A program made the position numbers and the translations under genes. The notes under the pieces are model-generated. The model had not been told where the DNA came from. It searched no databases and saw only the letters and a program-made list of their open reading frames with translations. Source: Filosporella fistucella (taxonomy: Eukaryota; Ascomycota; Leotiomycetes; Helotiales). Taken from it: a stretch of DNA of 64,000 nt. Of this stretch, positions 35,502 to 46,614 are shown piece by piece. Positions within the stretch are counted from its first letter, which is position 1. Each line of letters opens with the position of its first letter. The DNA lies in the NCBI GenBank assembly GCA_030077755.1, contig JAQJZZ010000002.1, forward strand, positions 1,116,001 to 1,180,000, written 5' to 3'.

Positions 35502-38500
35502 ATGGATGACCTCTATGATGAGTAAGATATAGGCTGTTTCATTTGATCCGGATTAGACTAATATCTACTTAGGTTTGGAAACTTCATTGGTGAAGCTGAA
35601 GAATCAGAAGACGACAGTCAACATGGCGTTGATGCTGGCGCATACGTATATGACGAGGATTACCCAGAGGAGGCTCCTGAAGCGACGGGGCAAGAATTGA
35701 TGGAGATAGATGGTGAGCTGCTCTGAGAGGTTTATACCAGTCCCGCACTAACAGCTTTTGCTAGAGGAAGGACCTTCGAATGCAGTCATTTTACATGAAG
35801 ATAAACAATACTATCCTACTGCACAACAAGTATATGGAGAAGATGTGGAAACAATGGTACAAGAGGAGGATGCTCAGCCCCTTACCCAACCGATTATTGC
35901 GCCTGTGGAGCAGAAAAAATTCACAATTCAGGAAGCCGACCTTCCCCCAGTGCATTTTGATCGCGGCTTCATGACGGATCTCATGAATTTCCCGGACCAA
36001 ATTCGAAATGTTGCTTTTGCAGGACATCTTCACCATGGAAAGACAGCTCTCATGGATATGCTAGTACTCGAGACACACGACATTACAGAGCGGTTAGAAA
36101 AGAAGACAGGCAAAAAGAGGGATGAACAACTACGGTATACTGATGTCCATGTACTCGAAAGAGAACGAGGACTATCGGTGAAAGCGGCACCAATGAGTCT
36201 GGTTCTACAAGGTACCCAAGGCAAGTCCCATTTGCTGAATATTATCGATACCCCGGGCCATGTCAATTTCGTGGACGAAGTTGCCTCAGCTCTTCGCCTC
36301 GTTGATGGAGTTGTTCTTGTTGTCGACATTGTCGAAGGAGTGCAGGTGAACACGGAGAAAATCATCAAGCATGTGGTTTTAGAAGGTCTTCCCTTGACTT
36401 TGGTGGTGAACAAGATGGATCGATTAATCCTTGAGCTCAAGCTTCCTCCAACCGATGCGTACTTTAAACTGAAACATGTTATCGAGGAGGTTAATACGGT
36501 CATCGAAGCTACCCTCCCAGGTCAAGGAGAGAAAAGACGACTAAGCCCTGAGAAAGGCAACGTACTTTTCGCTTGCAGCAGTATGGGCTGGTGCTTTACC
36601 TTACAATCATTTGCCAAAATGTACGCGGATAGCTACCCACCAAAATCCAAGAGTGCTCCTGGTATAAACGCCCCAGAATTTGCCCGTCGACTGTGGGGAG
36701 ACATATTTTACAATCCACGAAAAAGATCATTTACCCGAAAAGCCGTTGAAGAGAAGGCGAAGCGTTCATTTGTTCATTTTGTTCTCGAGCCAATCTACAA
36801 ATTGTACTCTCATACGATCAGTGAAAGTCCAGAAGATTTGAAAGAGACACTGTCGACACTTGGTATTACCTTAAAACCCTCACAATATCGAACTGACGCC
36901 AAAATCTTACTGAAACTTGTTTGCGAACAATTCTTTGGTCCCTCAAGTGGTTTCGTCGACATGGTTATAGATCACATCCCTTCCCCGGTTGAAGCTGCCG
37001 AGAGCAAAATTGAAAGATACTATACAGGTCCTCTGGACACTAATGTTGCCAAGTCCCTGAAGGAGTGCAATCAAGATGGTCCTTTAGTTATTCAGATTTC
37101 AAAGCTGTTCAACACCAGTGATGCGAAGGGGTTCCATTCTTTCGGACGAGTACTGAGCGGGACTGCCAGGCCCGGTATGCAAGTACGAGTCCTAGGAGAG
37201 GGTTACTCAATCGATGACGAAGAAGACATGAGTATGGCAACAATATCCGATGTTTGGATTGCCGAATCGCGATACAGCATTCCTACAGATGGCGTGCCTG
37301 CTGGAAACTGGGTTCTGCTGGGTGGTGTTGACAATTCTATCGTCAAATCTGCGACATTGGTGCCTCCTGTTCTTCCCGACGAAGAGGATGCATACATCTT
37401 CAAGCCTATCACACATTTCACCGAGTCTGTTTTTAAAGTAGCTGTCGAGCCCATCAATCCTTCAGAACTACCCAAGATGCTGGATGGTCTCAGGAAAATC
37501 AATAAGAGTTACCCTCTCATCACCACCAAGGTTGAAGAATCAGGGGAGCATGTCATACTCGGGACGGGAGAGCTCTACATGGATTGTGTACTGCATGACC
37601 TACGCCGACTCTATGCCGAGATGGAAATCAAAGTGTCCGATCCCGTTACACGTTTCTGTGAGACGGTAGTGGAAACATCGGCCATCAAGTGCTACGCCCA
37701 GACACCGAACAAAAAAAATAAAATCACAATGGTTGCCGAGCCTTTGGACCAGGGTATCGCGGAGGATATCGAGAACGGGAAAGTTAGCATCAAGAGCCCC
37801 AATCGAGTTATCGGCAAATTCTTCGAGGAGAATTATGGCTGGGACCTGCTTGCTTCCAGAAGCATATGGGCTTTCGGACCCGATGATCTGGGACCAAACA
37901 TACTTCAAGATGATACTTTGCCATCCGAAGTCAGTAATTCCTTTTTCCTTGCGAGAATACCAGGAAAGTCAATCGGTCCTTTTGTGCTAACAGCTTACTC
38001 CAGGTGGACAAACGACTCTTGTCAAGTGTAAGGGATACCATTCGACAGGGTTTCAGCTGGGCGACCAGGGAAGGGCCTCTCTGTGAAGAACGTAAGTCAC
38101 ACCCCATACCCCAGCTTCCTTTTTCTCTCCATGTTCTATATCATTTGCTGGAGTCTACAGCAGCGGTGAACATTTCATTGGCTAGTAATACGGCCGGGCC
38201 GAACAACATCTGACAATCCTTGTAGCAATCCGTAACGGCAGGTTCAAGATTATGGATGTCACATTGGCTCCCGAAGCGATCTTCCGGGGAGGCGGCCAGA
38301 TCATCCCCACTTCCCGTCGTGCTTGCTACTCGTCATTCTTGATGGCTTCTCCACGACTTATGGAGCCAGTCTTCTCTTGTTCTATGACGGGACCTGCAGA
38401 CTCGGTCACATCGCTCTATACCGTGCTGGCTCGACGGAGGGGACATGTCTTATCTGATGGGCCAATCGCCGGCACACCGTTATATCGTGTCAGTGGTCTC

Positions 38501-38788
38501 ATTCCTGTCATTGATTCTTTCGGCTTTGAGACAGATCTTCGAATTCATACTCAAGGTCAAGCAACTGTCAGTTTGGTCTTTGACCGCTGGAACATTGTAC
38601 CGGGAGATCCATTGGACAAAGATGTAATCTTGAGACCACTGGAACCAGCAAGTGCTCAGGCCACAGCAAGAGATTTTGTATTGAAGACGAGGAGGAGAAA
38701 GGGTTTGAGCGAGGATGTCAGCGTGGCCAAGTTCCTCGAGCCAGAATTGTTCTCCAGTTTGAAGGAGAGTGGGCTGTTGGACGGATAA
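35502..38788 (+). CDS. SNU114: U5 snRNP GTPase Snu114 (EFTUD2)
   Basis: An EF-2-like GTPase that, with Prp8 and Brr2, controls spliceosome activation and disassembly. 991 residues in five exons: 35502-35521, 35573-35712, 35765-37929, 38004-38091, 38226-38788. The acidic N-terminus (MDDLYDEFGNF, then EAEESEDD) is characteristic. G1 is [10 protein letters not shown] near residue 140, followed by the switch region [19 protein letters not shown]3 DTPGHVNF, G4 NKMDRL and G5-like FACSS. EF-2 domains II-V continue with [37 protein letters not shown] and [19 protein letters not shown]. The C-terminus is [20 protein letters not shown]1 has histidines where ordinary GTPases have Asp/Gly, as expected for this EF-2-like family. 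Exon 1 is only 20 nt. Confidence 0.96.
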
Positions 38789-40682
38789 ACAAAAGTGCAG
38801 CGAATAATGTTGCCTGTAGAATTTCATGGAGTTGGCATTGCATGATCTCAATATCCCAGAGATCTTTTGGCGTTCTGAGGGCAGCCGGCATGTGTAGGAT
38901 AGAGATAGCTAGCCCTAAATCAAATGATATGTACAAGCAGTCTATGCTATAGACTACCAATTGCAACCTCCCATCCCAAATCTACTAGAAAATCGTTCTT
39001 CACACGTCACGATGGCACTCAATAATGCGTCCTCTTTCCCACTGTCCCAGAACCATGTACGAGTAGATTATGGCAAGCTGTCCCTTTTACAGCTTCCCAT
39101 TGGGCCCCCCTTTACGGAGCATGCAAGACGGAAACACCGAGGTTTCCCTAGCCGTGCACACATGTACCTTTCACATTAGATTCCTGCAATGCATGGAACG
39201 TCAACGTTCTCCTTTGCAGAGAGACACCCCACTCGCTAGTCTAGACGCATGCAGTACTTGCAACTCTGACAGTCTGGGAAACAATCCTGACCAACCCGTA
39301 ATAAACGTTGTAAGCCCACAAAATGGGGTTTCGTCAATATTAAAGCCAGGAAGTTGGCTTATAGCCGCGACTCCCCTTTGTTTTGCGTAGCTAATTTGTT
39401 TTCAGATGAACAGGGTAATCAACTTAAGGTAAAGTAGCGAAAGGTAGGGTCCTCTCATGGAAGCGGCAAGCTCGCATATAACTCGCATATGGCCGCGTAA
39501 TGTGCGAGCCGATTTTAAGATGAGCAAATCCCAAGAAATGGTGAACTCTTGCAGCACTTTTGGGTGTGGAGCGGCTGACTTGAGGGGAGGCTGCTTTGCG
39601 AAGGCGATTGATTAATTGATCTGGTATTCGGGATTATGCTTATCTGTCGTTCCCAGCTGCTGACAGTGGCAGGCCGGGAAAGGAGCGGAAGGGAAAGCGG
39701 GCTCATTTGGGAAGCTTCTGGATGTGCAGTAGAAGCTGCAGAAGCTGCAGCGAACCCTGGGAGGGCAATATATTATTTCCTGGAGTTATAGACGGGGAAC
39801 GGCTGGTATTTATCTTGTCTATCGATTTTCGTTTGGGAGACAGGGAGGGGCCACGTAAGTTCGTAATGAGGAACAAGATGGATGACGCCTTAAATCACCG
39901 AGGTATATCGATTGGATGAGGGGAAATAAGGTATTCATTCTGGTTAAGTTTCTCACTTGGTCAAATCGAGATGATGTTCTTCCAGGTCATGGTGTTTAAT
40001 GTGAAAGGACCGAAAATGATCGGGGGACAATTAAATAATCCGCCCGTTGCTCTCGCCGGCAGGGGCTGGCATGCATGGGTTTAGATTTCTTTGGGATACC
40101 GCACGCCTTGCCCAGTACCATTTTCAAGCCTGGAGACGATGGAGTGGGGCTGCCGATTTGTACGTTACCAATTCCATCCTGGTGAGAAGGTGAGCAATGG
40201 TACGATGCCCTGATTCGTTCCCAGGATGCTTTCCAGAGTCACGAGTGGAGCGCCTATTGGGAACAGGGAAAGCGACTCTGCCCTTCGTGTATTGTTGCTT
40301 GCAGCACTATCAGGGGGTTGGGATGTTTGGTGCGCGGTTGTGGCGATCGACGATGAGAAATCGATATGCCCAGGCGAGCCAGGATGTGACTGAATGTAAC
40401 GATGTTGCAGAAGCAGGGAATATCCACATGGGCGATTGCCGCAGCCAGGGGCAGAGACCATGGACCAGGAAGTGCTATATTTACAAGGATCAATGAGATA
40501 TTGCCTTCAGAGCCTTTTTGAGGAAGAAAACAAACTTCAATAATCTCCATTTGCCTTTGCCTGTTTGGGTTGAAAGAAAACGGGTATTGTGGAGACTTGC
40601 GCGCGCTTATACAAGGTGAAATTCCATGGTATGTGTGGAAGAGCCGGGTACAGAGTACGATATACGCAGAATAGCTTTGTAA
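38789..40682. other. Intergenic region between SNU114 and CIA2
   Basis: About 1.9 kb lying between convergent 3' ends. None of the short open frames (38961-39390, 39515-39919, 40165-40550) shows a domain or coding pattern. AGAAGCTGC is tandemly repeated near 39731-39752. Mostly 3' flank; an unannotated short transcript cannot be excluded. Confidence 0.4.
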
Positions 40683-41559
40683 TTATGCTAAGCAGGGGCT
40701 CAACATCTTCCTCAATATTTCCATGAGATTCGCGTTTTCAAGGGCTGCTGCCACCCGTTCCTTGTCTGCTAATTGCTTGTTGACTTCTTTGGCTTGCGAG
40801 TGTGTATCCTTCTTGATTTTGACTTCCACTCGATAGCTTGGCGGGAGAGCTTGTTCCAATCGAACCCTGACTCCAAGACCAATGACAGTGGCAAGAGAGC
40901 AGTGCGAGACGGTGGGGGTAAGCTCAACGAGGACCCTGGAGAGGGCTGAAGGATTGGTCAGATCGGGAGGCGAAAGAAGGTGGACGTCTTGAAGTTTTAC
41001 GACTCCAAGAGATTCAAGAGAGAGCGGGTGTTCAGGGTCTGAGATTGGGGCAATAAGATCTGTGAAACGTCAGTCGTCAGATCCGCGAAGCACTCCAGGT
41101 TCTCCAACTTGGAGAACACAAAACAAAAATAGACTCTCTGCGGATGATATTTGCTGAAACAGACAGAGTTTAATCGTCATGGTTGACGACTAATTATAGC
41201 CTGCCGGTAGAATAAAATGATGCAACTTGCAGCCACCTTCAATAATCTCGGCTTTCCACAATAGCATGAACATGGAATTGTTTGAGATTGCACAATGAAG
41301 GGGTACAATGTTGGATAAACTCACCATATATTTCTTGCTCGTCAATAGGTTCCACACTAGAATCGTCCGAGTCCGATTCTGACACCTCAGCCTGATAGAA
41401 TGGATCTATGGATGCATAGCTTGGCTTTGCATTCAGCAGATCCCGAATACCTCTTGTCTTCGCAGGGGCACCTTTATTCTTGCGCCGCTGGCGATGTGCA
41501 GATAGTTCAGAGTCGTTGATGATTGTGGGATTTGCGTTGTCAAGTTCTCCGCCAGCCAT
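40683..41559 (-). CDS. CIA2: Cytosolic iron-sulfur assembly factor Cia2 (MIP18 family)
   Basis: Part of the CIA targeting complex (with Cia1 and Met18/MMS19) that delivers 4Fe-4S clusters to cytosolic and nuclear enzymes such as DNA polymerases. 203 residues in two exons (41559-41325 and 41059-40683). The N-terminus is variable (HRQRRKNKGAPAKTRGIRDL, acidic SESDSDDSSVEPIDEQEIYD). The DUF59 core shows APISDPEHPLSLESLGVV, LVELTPTVSHCSLATVIGLG with the reactive Cys, LPPSYRVEVKIKKDTHSQ and the signature NKQLADKERVAAALEN. The second block matches human CIAO2B closely. The intron is 265 nt, the longest in the window. Confidence 0.94.
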
Positions 41560-44500
41560 ATTGTTCCTGCTCTTTCTTGTGGCGAACGTGCGCTGATGAG
41601 GGCGTGGTGTAGACTGCAGATTTGTGCCGGTGCTTCAGTACACTTGATGATTGCAGGTCCACGATTCAATGCCGGTATTTCCTCGCACTAGGAAGGTTAT
41701 TTGGGGGCGAGTTGGAGATTTTGCGTTGTGAAGATTCGAATTCGATGTAGAGTGTTGTCGTTGGGTCTTCAAATTTGTTATCGATATCGGAGATGTTGTC
41801 CCCGCTGCGCCTTGCCCGCGGAATAGAAAAGTTTAAATCTTGATACCTGAGGTCTTCACCCCACCAATTCAGGCCTACCTAGATGAGCAAGAGCTGGAGA
41901 GACACGGAGGTTTCAAAAAATTGTATCCCAATAATTACACATCAAAAAGAAACCTCATATTTGCTGTATCTTCATTACTACCTAGATTTGAATACATTTC
42001 CAATCTCGACATGGCATGATTGATGTCAGGAATTTTCACCGACAGCCGATGTCATCCCGTTCTCCCATAAGGAGTACAAGAAGTTTCTTGCTTACTATTA
42101 GAAGTCTATTTTGAGGAACCATACAGTTTCCATTACGGGCTAACTGAATAACTATCATCCAGAGTTAGTGGTTTGTTCAAATCTAGTAATGTTCATGAAC
42201 CGAAAGCTGGGGAGAGAAGCTTATTTTTTCCATTTTATAGATATGTCAAGTATGGAATATTTGAATATGGACTTGTTCAACTTCGAATCTCTCTTGAATC
42301 ATATTCTCGACCATATTGTGAATTTTGTCAAAGCTTGTCCTTCCATCGCTTCTCATCCTGGCTGCCCATGTGGCAGTTTTTCAGTTGAATCATCTTGTTT
42401 CGATCCTAGCATAGCTCGAATGTGGTCTCAAGTATTCAGCTTTCGTCTGCAAGTGATCAGATAGATAAGCCATTTGATGGGAGGAAGTTCTCGGAGCTCC
42501 TCGCCCCGCAACAGTTTCGCGCCATGATCGTCACCAAGTCGTCATGGCATAAACGTAATGACTGAACTTTGTAAGCGAATTCATCTTTTGAAGTGAGGTG
42601 TCTTGGCCGGATCAACTAGAACTGGAAAGAACTGCTTGGTCTACCAACTTGCCGGATGTTTCACTTCAAGACCTCTTTCCTACTCAGCATTAGTACCACG
42701 GCTTTGGTAACACTACGTCTGAATTTTGCCTCATCTGCACATTCCCAAACGACGGAAAACCGAGAGGGAGATTATCTCAATTGTTCCGTGCGTTTACTAA
42801 TTATTCTCGCGCCAGCTGGTGGTAATGGTCAAGAGATTCTGATTGGATTTCCAGTTAGAACACGGAACAGTGGACGCTAAGCTTCCCGTCTCCGAATTGT
42901 TCAGCCCGATCTTGAGTACCATGGCAGGCTTGCAACGTGGTCGGCAGACTATGTCTGAATCAGATACTAAAGCACAGATGAATCGTTCATCAAACACTCT
43001 TAAGGTTTTCGGTTTCCTCTCGGTCGGTGAATACAAAGCATGGGTTTCCGATTGTCCCAATTGTGGTTTGTGTTTAGGAAACTCGTGGTGAACAAGGAAG
43101 TTCAAGCTTCCCGCTTTCTGCGACCTTCCGCATAATGGGCCAGTGACGGAGAGGAGCGGCAAAGTGCATGGAACATTGGCTAACGTTCTCCCGCTCCCAC
43201 AACCCTTGCTCCGTATGAGGATGGAAACTTCGTCGAACGTTCGAAGCACGAATACACTTTCGGACTACGAAGAACCGTTATCGTGACACGCGGGGTAAGC
43301 TGCTTGGTGTCATCAAGTGATGAAGTGCTCTTGAAGAAGTGGACTTTCGGAGCACGCCATACAAATAGCTGCTTCATGAATTCCTTGGAGGAGCGAAGCT
43401 TGCAGTGATCAGCATACAGAAACTGGCTTAGCACTGCACAAGATAGTTGCTTAATGACTGTATGAAGAAGTGCCGATGAATAGTGATACTTCGAAAGCTC
43501 AAAATTTACTTCCTGAGAAAGGGCGAAGAAGATTTCGGGGTTCTGAAGGCCTTTCATCCAAACCGTAATGTGGGTCTTAGAGTTTGAGGTATATGCCGTG
43601 ATGACACTGATGAGTGATATATTCTGCTTACTGAGTTGTACTCCGAAGCGTATGCAGGTGTTTAGGACGGAGGTACTGTTGGTACTGCAAGTAAATTATA
43701 TTGTAAGAGGGAGAGACATATCTCACAGACCACACTCAGTAAAGTAAAGTTTAGCGACCCGCATGCTGCTGCATATCAGACGCTGAACGTCGACACCGCA
43801 GCACGCAACAGGGCCGACGGTGATTCTGTGTGACTGGATCTGGTGGAAGAGGCCGTGTAACTTCGTATTAGGTGGTGATGGTGGTGCAAGGCAATTTTCG
43901 GTACCGGATAGCGGTAATGTCTTGCTTGCACAACCCGGCAACTGTCAAGGGGCAAGAGACAAGACAACATGAGAGACGACCAAACGAATAGAATGTCCGC
44001 AAAAGCGCAAAGCCGTCGAGTCAAGGCTACAAGCCATTGGGAGGAGATTGTTCGCCTCCACCACCGAGGTCAGCAAAGAGAACCTTGGGCTCAGCTTCAA
44101 GAATCAGGAGGCAAGTTAGAACAGCATATTGGCAAGATCATCATTCAAGATTCGCCCCCAAAATGCCACCTTTCCCGGTATTTCCAGCTTCATACTCCAT
44201 GCTCTGCCGGACAACAGCACGCAGCCGCGCGATCCCGTCCGACATTATCTGGTTCTGAGCTTCCTATTCTGCCTCCCAGCTGGGCATTGGTGTAACTCTG
44301 CCTTGCAGACTAGTGAGCTCTTGATCTCTTCAGTAGGTACCTTACCTTACCTGATCCGTACTTTCCAGCAGTTTGCGACTCTGACTGTGACTTTGCAGGA
44401 TCCAGGGGCTTGGAGATCGTATGCAAACTTTCCCTCGTCCCAGCACAAAGGTCCACTTGACTCCACCCTACTCTCCACTTCAGAACCAGCCCAGCATCAT

Positions 44501-46614
44501 CCAGTATCATATCCATGATACTCTCATATCGTTCTACGCACTAAGCGTTGTTAGGTAAGTAAATGGGCTACAGGGTTTCACCTCCACCTTAGTTGATGTT
44601 GCTTGCTTGCCAAATCCCCCTCCTCCCTAAAATCTCATGGGCTGCATCACTACCTTACACTGCTTGGTAAAGTGCTGGGAATACCAATGTATTGTACGAA
44701 GGTACGAAGACACGCTATTACTGAAAAGTAGCTTTGACAGCGGCAAGGCTGGACATTCCCTTAAGTGGTACTACATTAGCGGATGACCGAGATACCCACG
44801 CTACAGAAAACAATCACCACGAGTTTCCATTGTGTGTGCTTCCATTATTTTCATCTCACTCTTCACTCCACTCCACCTTCCCTTCCCTCCCCTCCCTGCA
44901 TGCCACTTCCACTTCCACTCCCACACACAGAAAATCGAAATTGTCCACGACAACGACGACGACACTCCCCAGGAACTGCGACAACTTTTGCCAACATTGT
45001 GTCTCCCGATTGCGTTTCAGCCTCAATCTCCATGGCGACAATTATAGAACCATTTTTCGCTGCGCTCTAAATTTCTTCCGGCAATCAACGCATTTTGATC
45101 GCCCATCCCAAACATCTCGAAATAGCATCCGATCTCCAAAACACTTACAGTCTACCATCCACCCCCTTCTATCCCCGACCTGCCTTTTCGTCCAATGTCC
45201 TGGCTGCAAGCGGCATTTTTACAACCCAGTCCGAAGTCTCGGTAGAAAGACGCTGCGAGAGCCACCCACCTCACCTCACTTCAGCACCATACGGAGGTCT
45301 GGCAAGTTTTCCACAGGGCTCATTGTACCACGAGGCCGGGGCATCACAATTCAGCCACGCGCACCGTCTGGCCGCATCCTCGGCATCGCACGCCAAAGAT
45401 ATCCGTAGTTCTCATATTACAAGGCACTCCTTTGCACGTGAAGAGAGGCAATTACAGGCCTAACCCACGCTCGCAACGTCCCGGCAGGTACCTTAGGAGA
45501 GGGAAAACAGGACACAAGTCAGGGGTGGGAGTGAGAGTAAGAGAGCAAAGCAGGCAAGTGAAGGGAGGCGTTTTGCTTGTCTTGGGGAACAAGACAGGAC
45601 CAGAGCCAGACACCACAAGCTCAGCACCACACAGAACAGGTCAGGATCCCAATCGAATAATCTAGGAAGAGGGGCAATATAACCTTGACAAGTCAACCCC
45701 AGTCAACCTCCTCTGAATTCTGACAAGGAACACGATACCGCTGTTAGGTCGTCCACTAGCCGTTTCCACTAAGAGAATTGACACCCCCAGACCGAGACCT
45801 AGCCCACCTTGACGCCCCTACACCATACCTGATCACACCAGACCTAATCCCTCCTTCCCCTCTTACGGCAGCTTTTGCAGCAAGAATTGGTAAGGGACTT
45901 TTTGGAGAGGACGGCTACCATTGACATTTCTTTCTCCAGCTGCATTACGCTGAAGCGCGTTCGTTCCTGGCAGTACCGCACAGCAACTGCAACATCTTGT
46001 CGACTATCCCCGCGGTTGCTGCGCTACTTTGCAAGGCAGTACAAGACTTGCTGCCCTCATTCTGACCCCAAGCAAGCACCAGTTCATGCATGCCGTAGCC
46101 TTCAGGAGCAATCAATCTGCCGTTTGCACCGGTAAGCTTGTGGCTTGAGGAATTTACGCACCCATTTTGTTTCTTAGCATCAAGCGACTCTGGTACATCT
46201 GTACCACCTCTGCCACCCTGCTCCCTAATAAAGGTATGCCCTGATCATTTTATGCGGTTTCGTATGTCCAAGCTCTATTGTTCCTTCATTAGTCCGAGGA
46301 CTCGTGGCCTGGCTAACATATCCAGGGCAGATATAGCAATTACTGGGGGCGTCGTTCGGAACCTTGCCGGGTCTTTTAAAGTTATACATATCTAATACCA
46401 CCACTTTCGATCGAATATTGCCTGCTTCCTTAACCATTTCACCTGGCGAGGTTAATTCCTAAAAGCTTTGCGACCGGATATTGAGTTGAGCGCAACTATT
46501 CAGAAAGAGTGCATTGGTTGCCAGTCGGCCAGAGTGAAAGGGACTGAAGCGCATCGCCAGCTCACAATGGTTGGAGACCCAGGAACACGGAGACTTCTCC
46601 CACAAAGCTCACAA
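41560..46614. other. Five-kilobase gene-poor region upstream of the Zn2Cys6 regulator
   Basis: I found no coding region with domain features on either strand. Open frames at 42168-42464 (+), 42797-43557 (-) and 44734-45463 (+) read as unrelated low-information sequence. From about 44830 to 45200 the + strand is strongly CT-rich (CCACTTCCACTTCCACTCCC-like), a pattern usual around fungal transcription starts. The last 1.5 kb therefore probably contains promoter and a long leader of the regulator, perhaps with an untranslated intron. The 41.6-44.7 kb part stays unexplained. Confidence 0.4.

Noticed and set aside
36030..36503. 157-codon minus-strand frame
   Set aside because: Antisense to the GTPase core of SNU114.
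42797..43557. Two overlapping minus-strand frames (150 and 125 codons)
   Set aside because: No signal peptide, domain, or splice-joinable motif; composition does not differ from the surrounding noncoding DNA.
44734..45408. 224-codon + strand frame upstream of the Zn2Cys6 gene
   Set aside because: Begins in CT-rich leader-like sequence and reads as Ser/Thr/His/Pro-rich noise without a domain.
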